A DNA stretch of 54,911 nt, taken from NCBI GenBank assembly GCA_964593725.1, contig CAZQJS010000014.1:1-54911 (forward strand), given 5' to 3'. Both the position numbers and the translations under genes were made by a program. Shown here one piece after another: positions 34,691-43,358 of the stretch (position 1 is its first letter; every line of letters starts with the position of its first letter). Source of the DNA: JAIOSM01 sp964593725 (GTDB lineage Bacteria; Desulfobacterota; Desulfobacteria; Desulfobacterales; Desulfobacteraceae). Below the pieces are notes generated by a model that was given only the letters and a program-made list of their open reading frames with translations, had not been told where the DNA came from and made no database searches.

Positions 34691-36541
34691 ATGATAAGTA
34701 TAGAATCCATTACAAAAAGTTATGGTGATAACATTTTATTCAGCTCCACCTCTTTACAGATTAATCAGGGTGAGAAGATCGGATTTGTGGGAAGAAACGG
34801 CCATGGCAAAACAACCCTGTTAAAAATGATAATCAGAGAAGAAGATCCGGACAGCGGCATAATCAAAATTCCCAATGGGTACAGGACAGGCTACTTATCC
34901 CAGAAACTGAAATTTACCCGGAAGAGTGTTCTTGATGAGTGCAGCCTTGGATTGTTAGACCATGAAAAGGATCATTACTGGAAAGCTGAGAAGATTCTAG
35001 CCGGGTTAGGGTTTTCCCGGCAGGATATGCAGGCTTCTCCTGATGAATTCTCAGGCGGATATCAGATAAGACTGAATCTTGCCAAAGTACTTGTATCAGA
35101 AGCTGATCTTCTCATCCTTGATGAACCTACAAATTATCTTGATATTACCTCGATCAGATGGCTGATCAATTTTCTTGCATCATGGCAAAGAGAGATGCTG
35201 CTTGTAACACATGACAGAAATTTTATGAACAGGGTTGTAACCCATGTTGCAGGAGTTCACAGAACAAAAATCAGAAAAGTAAAAGGAGATACTGATAAAT
35301 ACTATGGCAGGATTGTACAGGATGAAGAAATATATGAGAAAACCAGGTTAAATGAAGAAAAAAGGGAAAAAGAGATTCAGGCCTTTATTACAAGATTCCG
35401 TGCAAAGGCCAGGCTTGCAAACCTTGTTCAGTCAAGGGTCAAAACACTTAATAAATCAAAGTCAAAACTAAGACTTCAAAAGATTGAGTCTCTGGATTTT
35501 TCATTTAATTATCTTGATTTTAAGAGCAGACAGGTATTAAGAGCCAGGCACATTAATTTTTCCTGGGACCGCGGTGAAAAAAAGCTTATCAATGATTTTT
35601 CCATTACAATCAATCCAGGAGATAAAATCGGAATAATTGGGAAAAACGGCAAGGGGAAAACCACGCTCCTTAAACTCCTTGCAGGAAAACTGGATATTGA
35701 CTCAGGAGTTGTCCAGTATAATCCAAATGTTAAAATGGGGTACTTTGAACAGACCAATACAGAGTCACTGAATGACAGCTTCACCATTGAACAGGAGATC
35801 CAGAACGTATGTCCTGCCCTGCCAAGGCAGCACGTGCGCAATATTTGCGGAGCAATGATGTTTGACGGTGATAAAGCATTAAAAAAAATATCAGTTCTGT
35901 CGGGTGGTGAAAAAAGCAGGACAATGATAGGGAAACTGCTTGTTACCCCATTAAATCTTTTAATGCTTGATGAACCGGACAACCATCTTGACATGGAAAC
36001 ATCTGATTCTTTTTTAATTGCCCTTCACAATTTCGAAGGTGCTGTTGTTCTTATTACCCATAATGAAATTTTTTTAAACACCCTTGCAAATAGACTTATT
36101 GTTTTTAATAATGAAAAGGTGTATATATTTGAAGGGAGCTATGCAGATTTTCTGGATAAAGACGGCTGGTCAGAAGAGATAAATGATGATACTGCAGCTT
36201 TGACAAATGGTAAGGTGTCAAAAAAAGAGATGAGGCAGAAGCGCTCGCAAATAGTTGCTGAACGCTCAAAAGCTCTGAAACCGATCCGTTTGGACATTGA
36301 AAAAAAAGAGGCTTTAATAAATAAACTTGAAGCTGAGCTTGAAGAATTGAACCATGGGATTGTGACTGCAACAAAGGAATCCCGTGGTGACAAAATAGGC
36401 AGTATTGCTGTAAAAATCTCTGAAAAACAGGAGGCAGTTGATATTGCATATGACAAGCTTGAACTTCTTGTTGATGCACTTGGAATTAAAAAAGCTTATT
36501 TTGATGAAAAACTTGAAAAGCTAGAGGAAAAAAATAATTAA
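34691..36541 (+). CDS. ABC-F family ATPase (Uup/EttA-like)
   Basis: Soluble protein with two ABC domains and no membrane part, 616 residues from the ATG at 34691 (a TTG at 34679 is less likely). Walker A segments are GRNGHGKTT and GKNGKGKTT. Signatures are FSGGYQIRLNLAKVL and LSGGEKSRTMIGKLL. Walker B regions are LILDEPTNYLD and LMLDEPDNHLD; the second has Asp for the usual Thr. A linker with a charged coiled coil (about 205-260) and a C-terminal coiled coil (about 540-616) are present. ABC-F proteins act on ribosomes as translation factors or antibiotic protection. No Shine-Dalgarno sequence is obvious. Confidence 0.92.
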   Translation: MISIESITKSYGDNILFSSTSLQINQGEKIGFVGRNGHGKTTLLKMIIREEDPDSGIIKIPNGYRTGYLSQKLKFTRKSVLDECSLGLLDHEKDHYWKAEKILAGLGFSRQDMQASPDEFSGGYQIRLNLAKVLVSEADLLILDEPTNYLDITSIRWLINFLASWQREMLLVTHDRNFMNRVVTHVAGVHRTKIRKVKGDTDKYYGRIVQDEEIYEKTRLNEEKREKEIQAFITRFRAKARLANLVQSRVKTLNKSKSKLRLQKIESLDFSFNYLDFKSRQVLRARHINFSWDRGEKKLINDFSITINPGDKIGIIGKNGKGKTTLLKLLAGKLDIDSGVVQYNPNVKMGYFEQTNTESLNDSFTIEQEIQNVCPALPRQHVRNICGAMMFDGDKALKKISVLSGGEKSRTMIGKLLVTPLNLLMLDEPDNHLDMETSDSFLIALHNFEGAVVLITHNEIFLNTLANRLIVFNNEKVYIFEGSYADFLDKDGWSEEINDDTAALTNGKVSKKEMRQKRSQIVAERSKALKPIRLDIEKKEALINKLEAELEELNHGIVTATKESRGDKIGSIAVKISEKQEAVDIAYDKLELLVDALGIKKAYFDEKLEKLEEKNN

Positions 36542-36542
36542 T

Positions 36543-36767
36543 ATGGATAATAAACAATTTCAGCTTTTATATGGTATAGTATTAATTGCAGTCGGGATTG
36601 CAGTTTTTTTTAAAATACCCCATGTATTGCCAAAAGTTGCTGAACTTGATTATTTTTCAGGAGCAACCTTTATAATCGGGTCATCTTTTTATTTATTGGG
36701 CGGACTTTTACTCCTTGCAGGGGTGAAAAAAATTTTAAAAAATTTTAAAAACACCGAGGATGTTTAG
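36543..36767 (+). CDS. Small two-helix membrane protein
   Basis: A protein of 74 residues with two transmembrane segments (about 8-25 and 42-62) and a basic C-terminus (KKILKNFKN). It begins one base after the ABC-F stop and ends three bases before the pilB-like gene, so it is in the same operon. I do not recognise the family. The tight packing argues that it is translated. A role in anchoring the secretion ATPase is only a guess. Confidence 0.65.
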   Translation: MDNKQFQLLYGIVLIAVGIAVFFKIPHVLPKVAELDYFSGATFIIGSSFYLLGGLLLLAGVKKILKNFKNTEDV

Positions 36768-36770
36768 TTT

Positions 36771-39700
36771 ATGGTAGGTAAAGGAGCAAGAAAGAAAAAA
36801 CGTTCAACCAGAAAGCGCAAATCTGGTAAGTCTTCTTCCAAGTTAACTGCCACTATTAAAGATCAGAGTGGTCAGGGAAGAATCAGAATAGGGGAGATTC
36901 TCTCCAAAGAGGGACAGATCACAAGCATACAGCTTGATGAAGCAAAGAAAATCCAGCAGAGGACCCAGGAGAGATTAAGCTCAATTTTACTTGGTAAGGG
37001 GTATATTGATCCTGACACAATTACCAGTGTTCTTTCCAGGTTGTACAATTTTGATGCCATGAAATATGGCGATCTTAAGCCTGATCCTGAAATTCTTAAA
37101 GTCATTCCCTATGAACTTGCCAAAAAATATATGGCATTCCCTGTTACAACAGAGGGAGAAGGTGATGACAAGGTTCTCATTGTCACAATGTCTGAACCTA
37201 CTGATACAGAAGCTGTTGAAAATCTTGAATCGGAAGCAGACCAGGACATCAAGGTGTGTGTCTCTTCGGAAAATGATATTATTCAAGCCTACAGGGATTA
37301 TTATAAAATAAGCGATGAAGATTATAAAGAGCTTATTCAGTTTGATGAAGAGGAAGAAGAAGAGACCGTAACAAATATAGAAGATTTCGGGTCCCTTGTT
37401 TCCGAGGCTGAAGAGAATGTCGAAGTAAGTCAAGAGGTTGATCTGGAAGAAGAAGAGTTTGGAGCAGGAGCAGAAGCTGCCCCTATTATCAAACTCGTTA
37501 ATGGTATACTTTCAAAAGCTGTCAATGACGGAGTCAGTGATATCCATATTGAACCCTATGAGAAATCTTTCCAGGTAAGGTATAGAATAGATGGCAGCCT
37601 TTATAAGGCTATGAATCTTCCCCCTGCCATTAAAAGTGCTGTAACCTCAAGGCTGAAAATACTTGCCCAGTTAGATATTGCCGAGCGCAGGGTTCCCCAG
37701 GACGGAAGAATCAAAATGCGCTTTGGCAAGAAGAAAACTGTTGATTTCCGTGTTTCTACCCTGCCTACCCTTTATGGCGAAGGTGTTGTTCTGCGTATCC
37801 TTGACCAAAGTGCTCTCAGCATTGATTTGTCTAAACTTGGATTTGAGCATGATACATTTGAGAGCCTTAAAAGATGTATAAATCGACCCTATGGTCTGAT
37901 TCTGGTAACAGGGCCCACAGGCAGCGGTAAAACAACCACTCTTTATTCAGTACTGAACAGGCTTAACAAGGAAGATACAAAAATTCTGACTGCTGAAGAT
38001 CCTGTTGAGTTTAATTTTAAAGGCATAAACCAGGTACATGTTAAAGAAGATGTGGGCATGACCTTTGCCGCAGCTTTACGTTCTTTTCTGCGCCAGGACC
38101 CTGATATTGTAATGGTTGGTGAGATCAGGGACCGGGAGACTGCTGAGATCTGTTTAAAGGCTGCAATGACAGGTCATCTTGTTTTCAGTACTTTGCATAC
38201 AAATGACTCACCTTCAACCATTGGCAGGCTCATTGACATTGGAATTCCATCATACATGCTGTCAGGCACAGTTACAATGGTGCTTTCACAACGTCTAGGC
38301 AGAAGGCTATGCCCCCACTGCAAACAGGAAGTTACTGGATATGACCCCAAGGAGCTGGAACATCATGGTTTTACAAGAAAAGAGATCCCTGATTTAAAAC
38401 TATACGGCCCAAAGGGTTGTAAACATTGCAATGGAACAGGGTATAAAGGCAGGGTTGGGTTTTATGAGCTCATGGAGGTTACTGAAGAGGTTTCAAAGGC
38501 AATTAACGCAAATGTGCCTGAGGATCAATTGAGAAAAGTTGCTGTACGTGAAGGTATGAATACTTTAAGGGAAGCAGCTCTGGAAAAAGCAAGGCTTGGC
38601 GTGACATCCTTTGATGAGGTCAGGAAACGAACAGTTGTCACAAAGGAGGCATTGCCTGCTTATCTGATTAATCCTGATGTTGAAAAATATGAGAATGGAG
38701 ATGTTATAATACGGGAAGGTAATAAGGATATTGATTTTTTCAAATTGGATCAGGGCGCTTTGGATGTTGTAAAAGACGGACAAAAGATTGCTGAAATCAT
38801 AGAGCCTGGTGTCTATTTTGGCGAAGTTGCAGCACTTATCGGAGAGCATAGAACAGCTTCTGTCATATCCAATGGCAGGTCACGTGTTACCCGGTACCCT
38901 GGCGATAAACTTGCCGAAGTTATCCAGGACTATCCCGATGTTGCAAAACATCTGTTTGAAGTGACCGCAGGCAGGCTCCACGATACTAATAAAAGACTTA
39001 CTGAAAGTATTGAGAAAATAACCCAGGCAGTACAACAGGCAGAGCAGTTAAGTCAACGTGAACCAGACAGAATAGCTGTGGAGCAATCAGCTCCTGTACA
39101 GCAGAACCAGAATGCCAGGCCCAGAAAGCCTGTAAAGGCTCCCCAGCAGACACAACCGTTAAAAAGAAGACCTGCTCCTCAACAGAATAAAGGAAAAGGG
39201 CAGGAACAGACATTACAGCAAAAACCAAAAAGGCAGTTAAAGCAACAGCCTCCTGCATCCAGGCCAATACCCATGTCAAAAGCCAAACGACCAGTACAGG
39301 CAGCACAGCAGCAGCCTGTAAAACCCGCACCTGCAGCAGCAGAGCCTGTAAAACCAACAACACAGACCCAGAGACCGCCAGTGCAGCCTGCACGCACAAG
39401 ACCGGTTCCCAAGCAGCCGGTTCAGCCGAATCCTGCGGTACAGCCCCAACAGATGAACAATGCATCTGTTAATGTTAAACCAGTTACAACAGTACCTAAG
39501 CCAGCACCGACACAACCTGCCCGGTCAGCCCAGCCAGCCCAGAAAGCCAGGTCAGCACAACCTGTTCAACCAACACAAACTGTCCAGTCAGCACAACCTG
39601 TTCAACCGACACAACCTGTTCAACCGGCACAACCTGCCCAGTCGACACAANNNNNNNNNNNNNNNNNNNNNNNNNNNNNNNNNNNNNNNNNNNNNNNNNN

Positions 39701-39870
39701 NNNNNNNNNNNNNNNNNNNNNNNNNNNNNNNNNNNNNNNNNNNNNNNNNNGCACAGCTGAGGCCGGGAGTTAACCCGGGACCTGTGCCAGTATCCCGTCC
39801 AGCCCAGGCAGCTCCGGCAGCTCCTGTAAATTCAGCAAATCAGGTGCGCCAGGTAAAACATTTATCCTAA
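36771..39870 (+). CDS. PilB/GspE-type secretion ATPase fused to cyclic-nucleotide-binding domain and Pro/Gln-rich tail (interrupted by gap)
   Basis: Hexameric ATPase that would power type IV pilus assembly or type II secretion. Order: basic N-terminus (1-35), MshEN/GspE N-domain (about 38-185), acidic linker (190-232), ATPase core with Walker A GPTGSGKTTT (381-390), Walker B IVMVGEIRDRETAE, and the tetracysteine zinc site C514/C517/C550/C553. Residues about 635-735 form a cyclic-nucleotide-binding domain with FGEVAALIGEHRTASV, keeping the phosphate-binding FGE and RTA. A tail of at least 210 residues follows, rich in Pro, Gln and Ala with repeated QPTQPVQPAQ-like units. The tail contains a run of 100 N. 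After the gap the open frame resumes at 39751 and ends at 39870; the frames agree only if the true gap is a multiple of three. No pil operon is adjacent. Confidence 0.88.
39651..39750. other. Assembly gap (100 N)
   Basis: Exactly 100 undetermined bases lie inside the repetitive Pro/Gln-coding tail. The round number suggests a scaffolding placeholder, not a measured length. The flanks are in different frames as written. Confidence 0.99.
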
Positions 39871-40391
39871 AAGTACCGCTCCTTTTCGCTGTAAATACAT
39901 CCACAATACTGCTGGCGGTACATTTTCAGCTCCTTTGATTTTTCAATGCCATATTTCCAGCCATCCCGAAAATCACGGTATAGAAATTTTATACCCTCTT
40001 TTTTCCCAATGGCTTTGCCAGTCGAGTGAATAAGGTCATGGTTCTGGAATTTACTGTATAATAAGGTGGTTGTAAATGCGTCAAATTTTCCTTTTTTAGC
40101 TATTTTACAGGCAGAATATAATCTTTCATAATAGCAGATTCTGCATCTGTCCGACTCCCTGAATACAATCTGCCGGATAAAGCCCTCAAGATCATATCCT
40201 TTCTGGTATACAACATTTAACCCGATCTCATCTGCATATTTCTTAAGTGTCTGTTCTCTTTTGCTGCATTCCATAAATGGGTGGATATTATTTCTGAAAA
40301 AGAAACCCATGATATCAAAATTTTCCTGTTTCAATATTTTAATGGGAAAGATCGAGCATGGGGCACAGCATATATGGAGCAATACTTTCAT
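39867..40391 (-). CDS. queH: Epoxyqueuosine reductase QueH
   Basis: Last step of queuosine synthesis, reducing epoxyqueuosine in tRNA, by the QueH (DUF208) family that replaces QueG in many anaerobes. It has 174 residues. Cysteine motifs are HICCAPC (6-12), a CRICYYERL segment and YCGC near the C-terminus, fitting a [4Fe-4S] cluster plus metal. The start overlaps the YggS-type gene as ATGA. Its stop overlaps the convergent pilB-like stop by four bases. No other que genes are present. Confidence 0.93.
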   Translation of the reverse strand: MKVLLHICCAPCSIFPIKILKQENFDIMGFFFRNNIHPFMECSKREQTLKKYADEIGLNVVYQKGYDLEGFIRQIVFRESDRCRICYYERLYSACKIAKKGKFDAFTTTLLYSKFQNHDLIHSTGKAIGKKEGIKFLYRDFRDGWKYGIEKSKELKMYRQQYCGCIYSEKERYF

Positions 40392-41092
40392 AATCTTTGA
40401 CCAAACAGTTTTGTTCCTATTCTTACCATGGTTGCGCCCTCTTCAACTGCAACTTTATAATCCTGGCTCATGCCCATGGACAGATGCTCCATGTATAAAG
40501 GGCAGGCACTATTATTACCAGATTGTTCCCTGATCTTTTTTTTAAGTTTTTCCAAAGTGCTGAAGTATTCCCTTGAGTCTTCAGGGTTATTGGAAAAAGG
40601 AGGCATGCCCATAATCCCCTGGAGACATAAATTTTCAAGAGTGTTTATATCCTTTGCAAGCTTAAGAGTTTCCCTGGCATCTATTCCTGATTTGGATCTT
40701 TCTTTGCTTATGTTTATCTGTATCAGAATATTTTGTATTTTATTTATCTTTTCAGCCTGTTTATTAAGTTCACGGGCAAGTTTAAAGGAGTCAACACTGT
40801 GGATCAAATCAAAATATTTCACCGCAAGTTTTGCCTTGTTTGATTGGAGGTGGCCGATAAAATGCCATGATAACCTGTTGTCATTAATGGCATTGATTTT
40901 ATCCACTGCCTCCTGGATATAGTTCTCTCCCAGGGTTAAAATTCCAGCTTTGATTCCATTTTTAATGTTTTCAATGCTTTGTCGTTTGCTCACGGCAATA
41001 ACAGTGATGTCAGAAGCTGAACGGCCGGTTTTTCCGGCAGCCTTTGATATATCATCTGCCACGGCATCAAGGTTGTTTTTTATCTGGTTCAT
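40388..41092 (-). CDS. YggS/PLPBP-family pyridoxal phosphate homeostasis protein
   Basis: Single-domain TIM-barrel PLP protein of 234 residues, keeping the PLP pool in balance. The PLP Lys is K36 in VIAVSKRQS. HFIGHLQSNK, LIQINISKERSKSG and MGMSQDYKVAVEEGATMVRIG are conserved family segments. The ATG at 41092 is preferred, with AGGA eight bases upstream, over the ATG at 41107. It is coupled to queH by an ATGA overlap. Confidence 0.94.
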   Translation of the reverse strand: MNQIKNNLDAVADDISKAAGKTGRSASDITVIAVSKRQSIENIKNGIKAGILTLGENYIQEAVDKINAINDNRLSWHFIGHLQSNKAKLAVKYFDLIHSVDSFKLARELNKQAEKINKIQNILIQINISKERSKSGIDARETLKLAKDINTLENLCLQGIMGMPPFSNNPEDSREYFSTLEKLKKKIREQSGNNSACPLYMEHLSMGMSQDYKVAVEEGATMVRIGTKLFGQRL

Positions 41093-41136
41093 TGGGTATT
41101 TCCTCATGATTATTATTTAAAAGCTGATTTATTCCT

Positions 41137-41730
41137 TTATTTCAATTCAATAATTTTTTCCAATGTAAGGCATTCAATTACTTCACATAATGGGAGGCCA
41201 ACAACATTGGTGTATGAGCCATGAATCTTTTTTATGAAAAAAGCGCCTCTTCCCTGTATGGCGTAGGCTCCAGCTTTATCAGCATATTCCCGGGTGTTTA
41301 AATACCACTGGATTTCACGGTTTGACAGCGTTTTGAAACTAACCCTGGTTTCAACAATATCAGAAATATTTTTATTCTGTTTTACAGAACAGATATGAAA
41401 TCCGGTGAACACTGTATGCTCTCTGCCGCTTAAGGAGTTGAGCATTTTTTCAGCATGGGTTCTGGAATGTGGTTTTTCAAGTATTAAATTATCAAGGCAG
41501 ACAATTGTATCAGCACCAAGTACCCAGGTATCAGGGTGGTTTTCTGCAACATCCACTGCTTTGAGCCTGGAAAGTGTTTTAACAAGTGTTCCAGGGTCTT
41601 TTTCGTTCACCATTGTCTCATCAATGGTAGAAGGAATTATATCAAATATTATGCCTGTCTGTTCAAGGAGTTCTTTTCTTCTTGGTGACTGGGACGCAAG
41701 GATGATTCTTTTTTTATTAAAAATTTTCAT
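41137..41730 (-). CDS. maf: Maf-family nucleoside triphosphate pyrophosphatase
   Basis: Hydrolyses non-canonical or modified nucleoside triphosphates (dTTP/UTP-type house-cleaning); 197 residues. The N-terminal LASQSPRRKELLEQTG, the VLGADTIV segment and the AYAIQGRGAFFIKKIHGSYTNVVG-type region (AGAYAIQGRG; GSYTNVVGLP) are typical. It is 44 bases upstream of the YggS-type gene on the same strand and probably co-transcribed with it and queH. Confidence 0.94.
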   Translation of the reverse strand: MKIFNKKRIILASQSPRRKELLEQTGIIFDIIPSTIDETMVNEKDPGTLVKTLSRLKAVDVAENHPDTWVLGADTIVCLDNLILEKPHSRTHAEKMLNSLSGREHTVFTGFHICSVKQNKNISDIVETRVSFKTLSNREIQWYLNTREYADKAGAYAIQGRGAFFIKKIHGSYTNVVGLPLCEVIECLTLEKIIELK

Positions 41731-41789
41731 GGGATAGTTTTATCAGAATAAGGGACAATTGACAATCTTATGAATTTATGAGAATTAAC

Positions 41790-41818
41790 TTGCAAAAATG
41801 GTAAAGATATTATATTAA
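41790..41818 (+). promoter_or_regulatory. Possible promoter of tRNA-Leu(TAA)
   Basis: TTGCAA (41790-41795) and the overlapping TATATT/TATTAA (41811-41818) are 15 to 17 bases apart. A TTGACA at 41759 lacks a good -10 box at the right distance. The choice is uncertain. Confidence 0.35.
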
Positions 41819-41839
41819 AACTTTTTGTAGTTACTTTTT

Positions 41840-41856
41840 GCCTGGTTAAACCAGGC
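41840..41856 (+). promoter_or_regulatory. GC-rich hairpin in the leader of tRNA-Leu(TAA)
   Basis: GCCTGGT (41840-41846), loop TAA, ACCAGGC (41850-41856) is a perfect 7-bp stem, followed by CTTGTTTTAG. It lies 16 bases before the mature tRNA. Its 3' arm is also complementary to GCCTGG at the tRNA 5' end. It could be a weak terminator/attenuator or a processing aid. Confidence 0.5.
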
Positions 41857-41872
41857 CTTGTTTTAGTCCCAT

Positions 41873-41960
41873 GCCTGGGTGGCGGAACTGGTAGACGCAA
41901 GGGACTTAAAATCCCTCGGAGATAATCTCTGTACGAGTTCAATTCTCGTCCCAGGTACCA
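41873..41960 (+). tRNA. tRNA-Leu (anticodon TAA)
   Basis: An 88-base class II tRNA. The acceptor arm GCCTGGG (41873-41879) pairs with CCCAGGT (41950-41956), with a G-U at the end pair. Discriminator A and an encoded CCA follow (41957-41960). The anticodon stem AGGGA/TCCCT encloses CTTAAAA, giving TAA at 41907-41909. A long variable arm and the T arm are present. Confidence 0.97.
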
Positions 41961-41968
41961 CAGACAGT

Positions 41969-42004
41969 AAAAAGGATTTTAAGTGTTTTCTTAAAATCCT
42001 TTTT
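41969..42004 (+). terminator. Rho-independent terminator after tRNA-Leu(TAA)
   Basis: A perfect 15-bp AT-rich stem is formed by 41969-41983 and 41990-42004 with a 6-base loop. It ends in TTTTT and starts eight bases after the tRNA. It lies 39 bases before murA, so murA must start from read-through or from a promoter inside this short interval. Confidence 0.8.
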
Positions 42005-42043
42005 AAACCTTTTCCTGAGAAACATATACAGCAGAAGAATAAT

Positions 42044-43303
42044 ATGGATAAAATCGAGATACAAGGCGGAAACAGACTGGAAGGGGAAGTTATAATAAGC
42101 GGTGCAAAAAATGCTGCTCTGCCATTTATTGCTTCAAGCCTTTTAGTTGATGGAAAAACCATGATTGCCAATGTCCCGGGCCTCATGGATATTAAAAGCA
42201 TTCTGCTTCTTATCCAGAATCTTGGTGCTGAATGTGAGATCAACAAGGGCAATGTCATGATCAATGGTGCAACTGTAAACAGTACCAAGGCAGATTATGA
42301 GCTTGTACGGAAAATGAGGGCATCAATCCTTGTGCTTGGTCCTCTTGTTGCACGGTTTGGGCATGCCAGGGTATCTTTACCCGGAGGATGTGCCATTGGA
42401 GCAAGACCCGTTGATTTACACCTTAAAGCCCTGGAAGCCCTGGGTGCTGATATTAAAATTGAACACGGATATATTGAAGCAAATGCAGAAAGATTAACAG
42501 GGAGTGATATCTATTTTGATACACCTACAGTAACGGGTACTGAAAATATCATGATGGCGGCAACCCTTGCAAGAGGGAAAACAATTTTAAGAAATTCGGC
42601 CCGGGAACCTGAAATACCTGCATTGGCCGATGCTTTAAACGCAATGGGTGGTGATATAAGGGGTGCCGGAACAGCAATCATTGAGATCAATGGTGTAAGA
42701 TCACTCAGTTCTGCTGAAATTAAAGTAATCCCGGACAGGATAGAGGCTGGAACCTATATGGTTGCAGCAGCAGCAACCCGTGGAGATGTTGTGATAAAGG
42801 GGTGTAATCCCGAGCATATTGGAGGAATTATCAATAAACTCAGGGAAACTGGTACAAAGGTGGATGTAAGTGACAATGCACTCAGGGTTAAAGGGGTTGA
42901 AAAAATTAAAAGTGTTGATATAAAAACTCTTCCCTATCCTGGCTTTCCAACAGACATGCAGGCACAGTTCATGGCGCTTATGACAATTGCCGACAGCAGC
43001 AGCATGATCCATGAAACAATATTTGAAAACAGGTTTACCCATGCAAATGAACTGTTACGTATGGGAGCTGATATTTCCATTTCCGATGGAAATTATGCAA
43101 GGGTCAGGGGCATTGAACATCTCCAGGGAGCACAGGTCATGGCATCTGACTTAAGGGCAAGTGCATCTTTGATAATTGCCGGCCTGATTGCCCGGGGCAC
43201 AACAACCATAAACCGGGTTTACCATATGGACAGGGGGTATGACTCAATTGAAAAGAAATTTTCTGAACTTGGTGCAGACATAAAACGTATACGTACAAAT
43301 TGA
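42044..43303 (+). CDS. murA: UDP-N-acetylglucosamine 1-carboxyvinyltransferase
   Basis: First committed step of peptidoglycan synthesis: transfers enolpyruvate from PEP to UDP-GlcNAc. From the ATG at 42044 it has 419 residues, the standard length. Lys22 in SGAKNAALP and the catalytic Cys116 in SLPGGCAIGARPVDLH are present; with Cys the enzyme should be fosfomycin-sensitive by type. The open frame continues upstream through the tRNA gene to 41879, which is an artefact. The ribosome-binding site is weak (GCAGAAG). Confidence 0.97.
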   Translation: MDKIEIQGGNRLEGEVIISGAKNAALPFIASSLLVDGKTMIANVPGLMDIKSILLLIQNLGAECEINKGNVMINGATVNSTKADYELVRKMRASILVLGPLVARFGHARVSLPGGCAIGARPVDLHLKALEALGADIKIEHGYIEANAERLTGSDIYFDTPTVTGTENIMMAATLARGKTILRNSAREPEIPALADALNAMGGDIRGAGTAIIEINGVRSLSSAEIKVIPDRIEAGTYMVAAAATRGDVVIKGCNPEHIGGIINKLRETGTKVDVSDNALRVKGVEKIKSVDIKTLPYPGFPTDMQAQFMALMTIADSSSMIHETIFENRFTHANELLRMGADISISDGNYARVRGIEHLQGAQVMASDLRASASLIIAGLIARGTTTINRVYHMDRGYDSIEKKFSELGADIKRIRTN

Positions 43304-43358
43304 ATGATATACTGAATGATATATTGATTATTAACTTTTAAGATGATCTTAAGGGTAT

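Noticed and set aside
39500..39650. CRISPR-like or tandem-repeat array
   Set aside because: The repeats are imperfect Pro/Gln codons inside an open frame, without regular spacers.
39460..39870. Separate Pro/Gln-rich gene starting at 39460
   Set aside because: It arises from the +1 frame before the N gap; its end is better explained as the C-terminus of the PilB-like protein after the gap.
41879..42043. N-terminal extension of murA through tRNA-Leu(TAA)
   Set aside because: The segment is a complete tRNA followed by a terminator; the open frame there is a common artefact of tRNA-Leu. The ATG at 42044 gives the exact family length.
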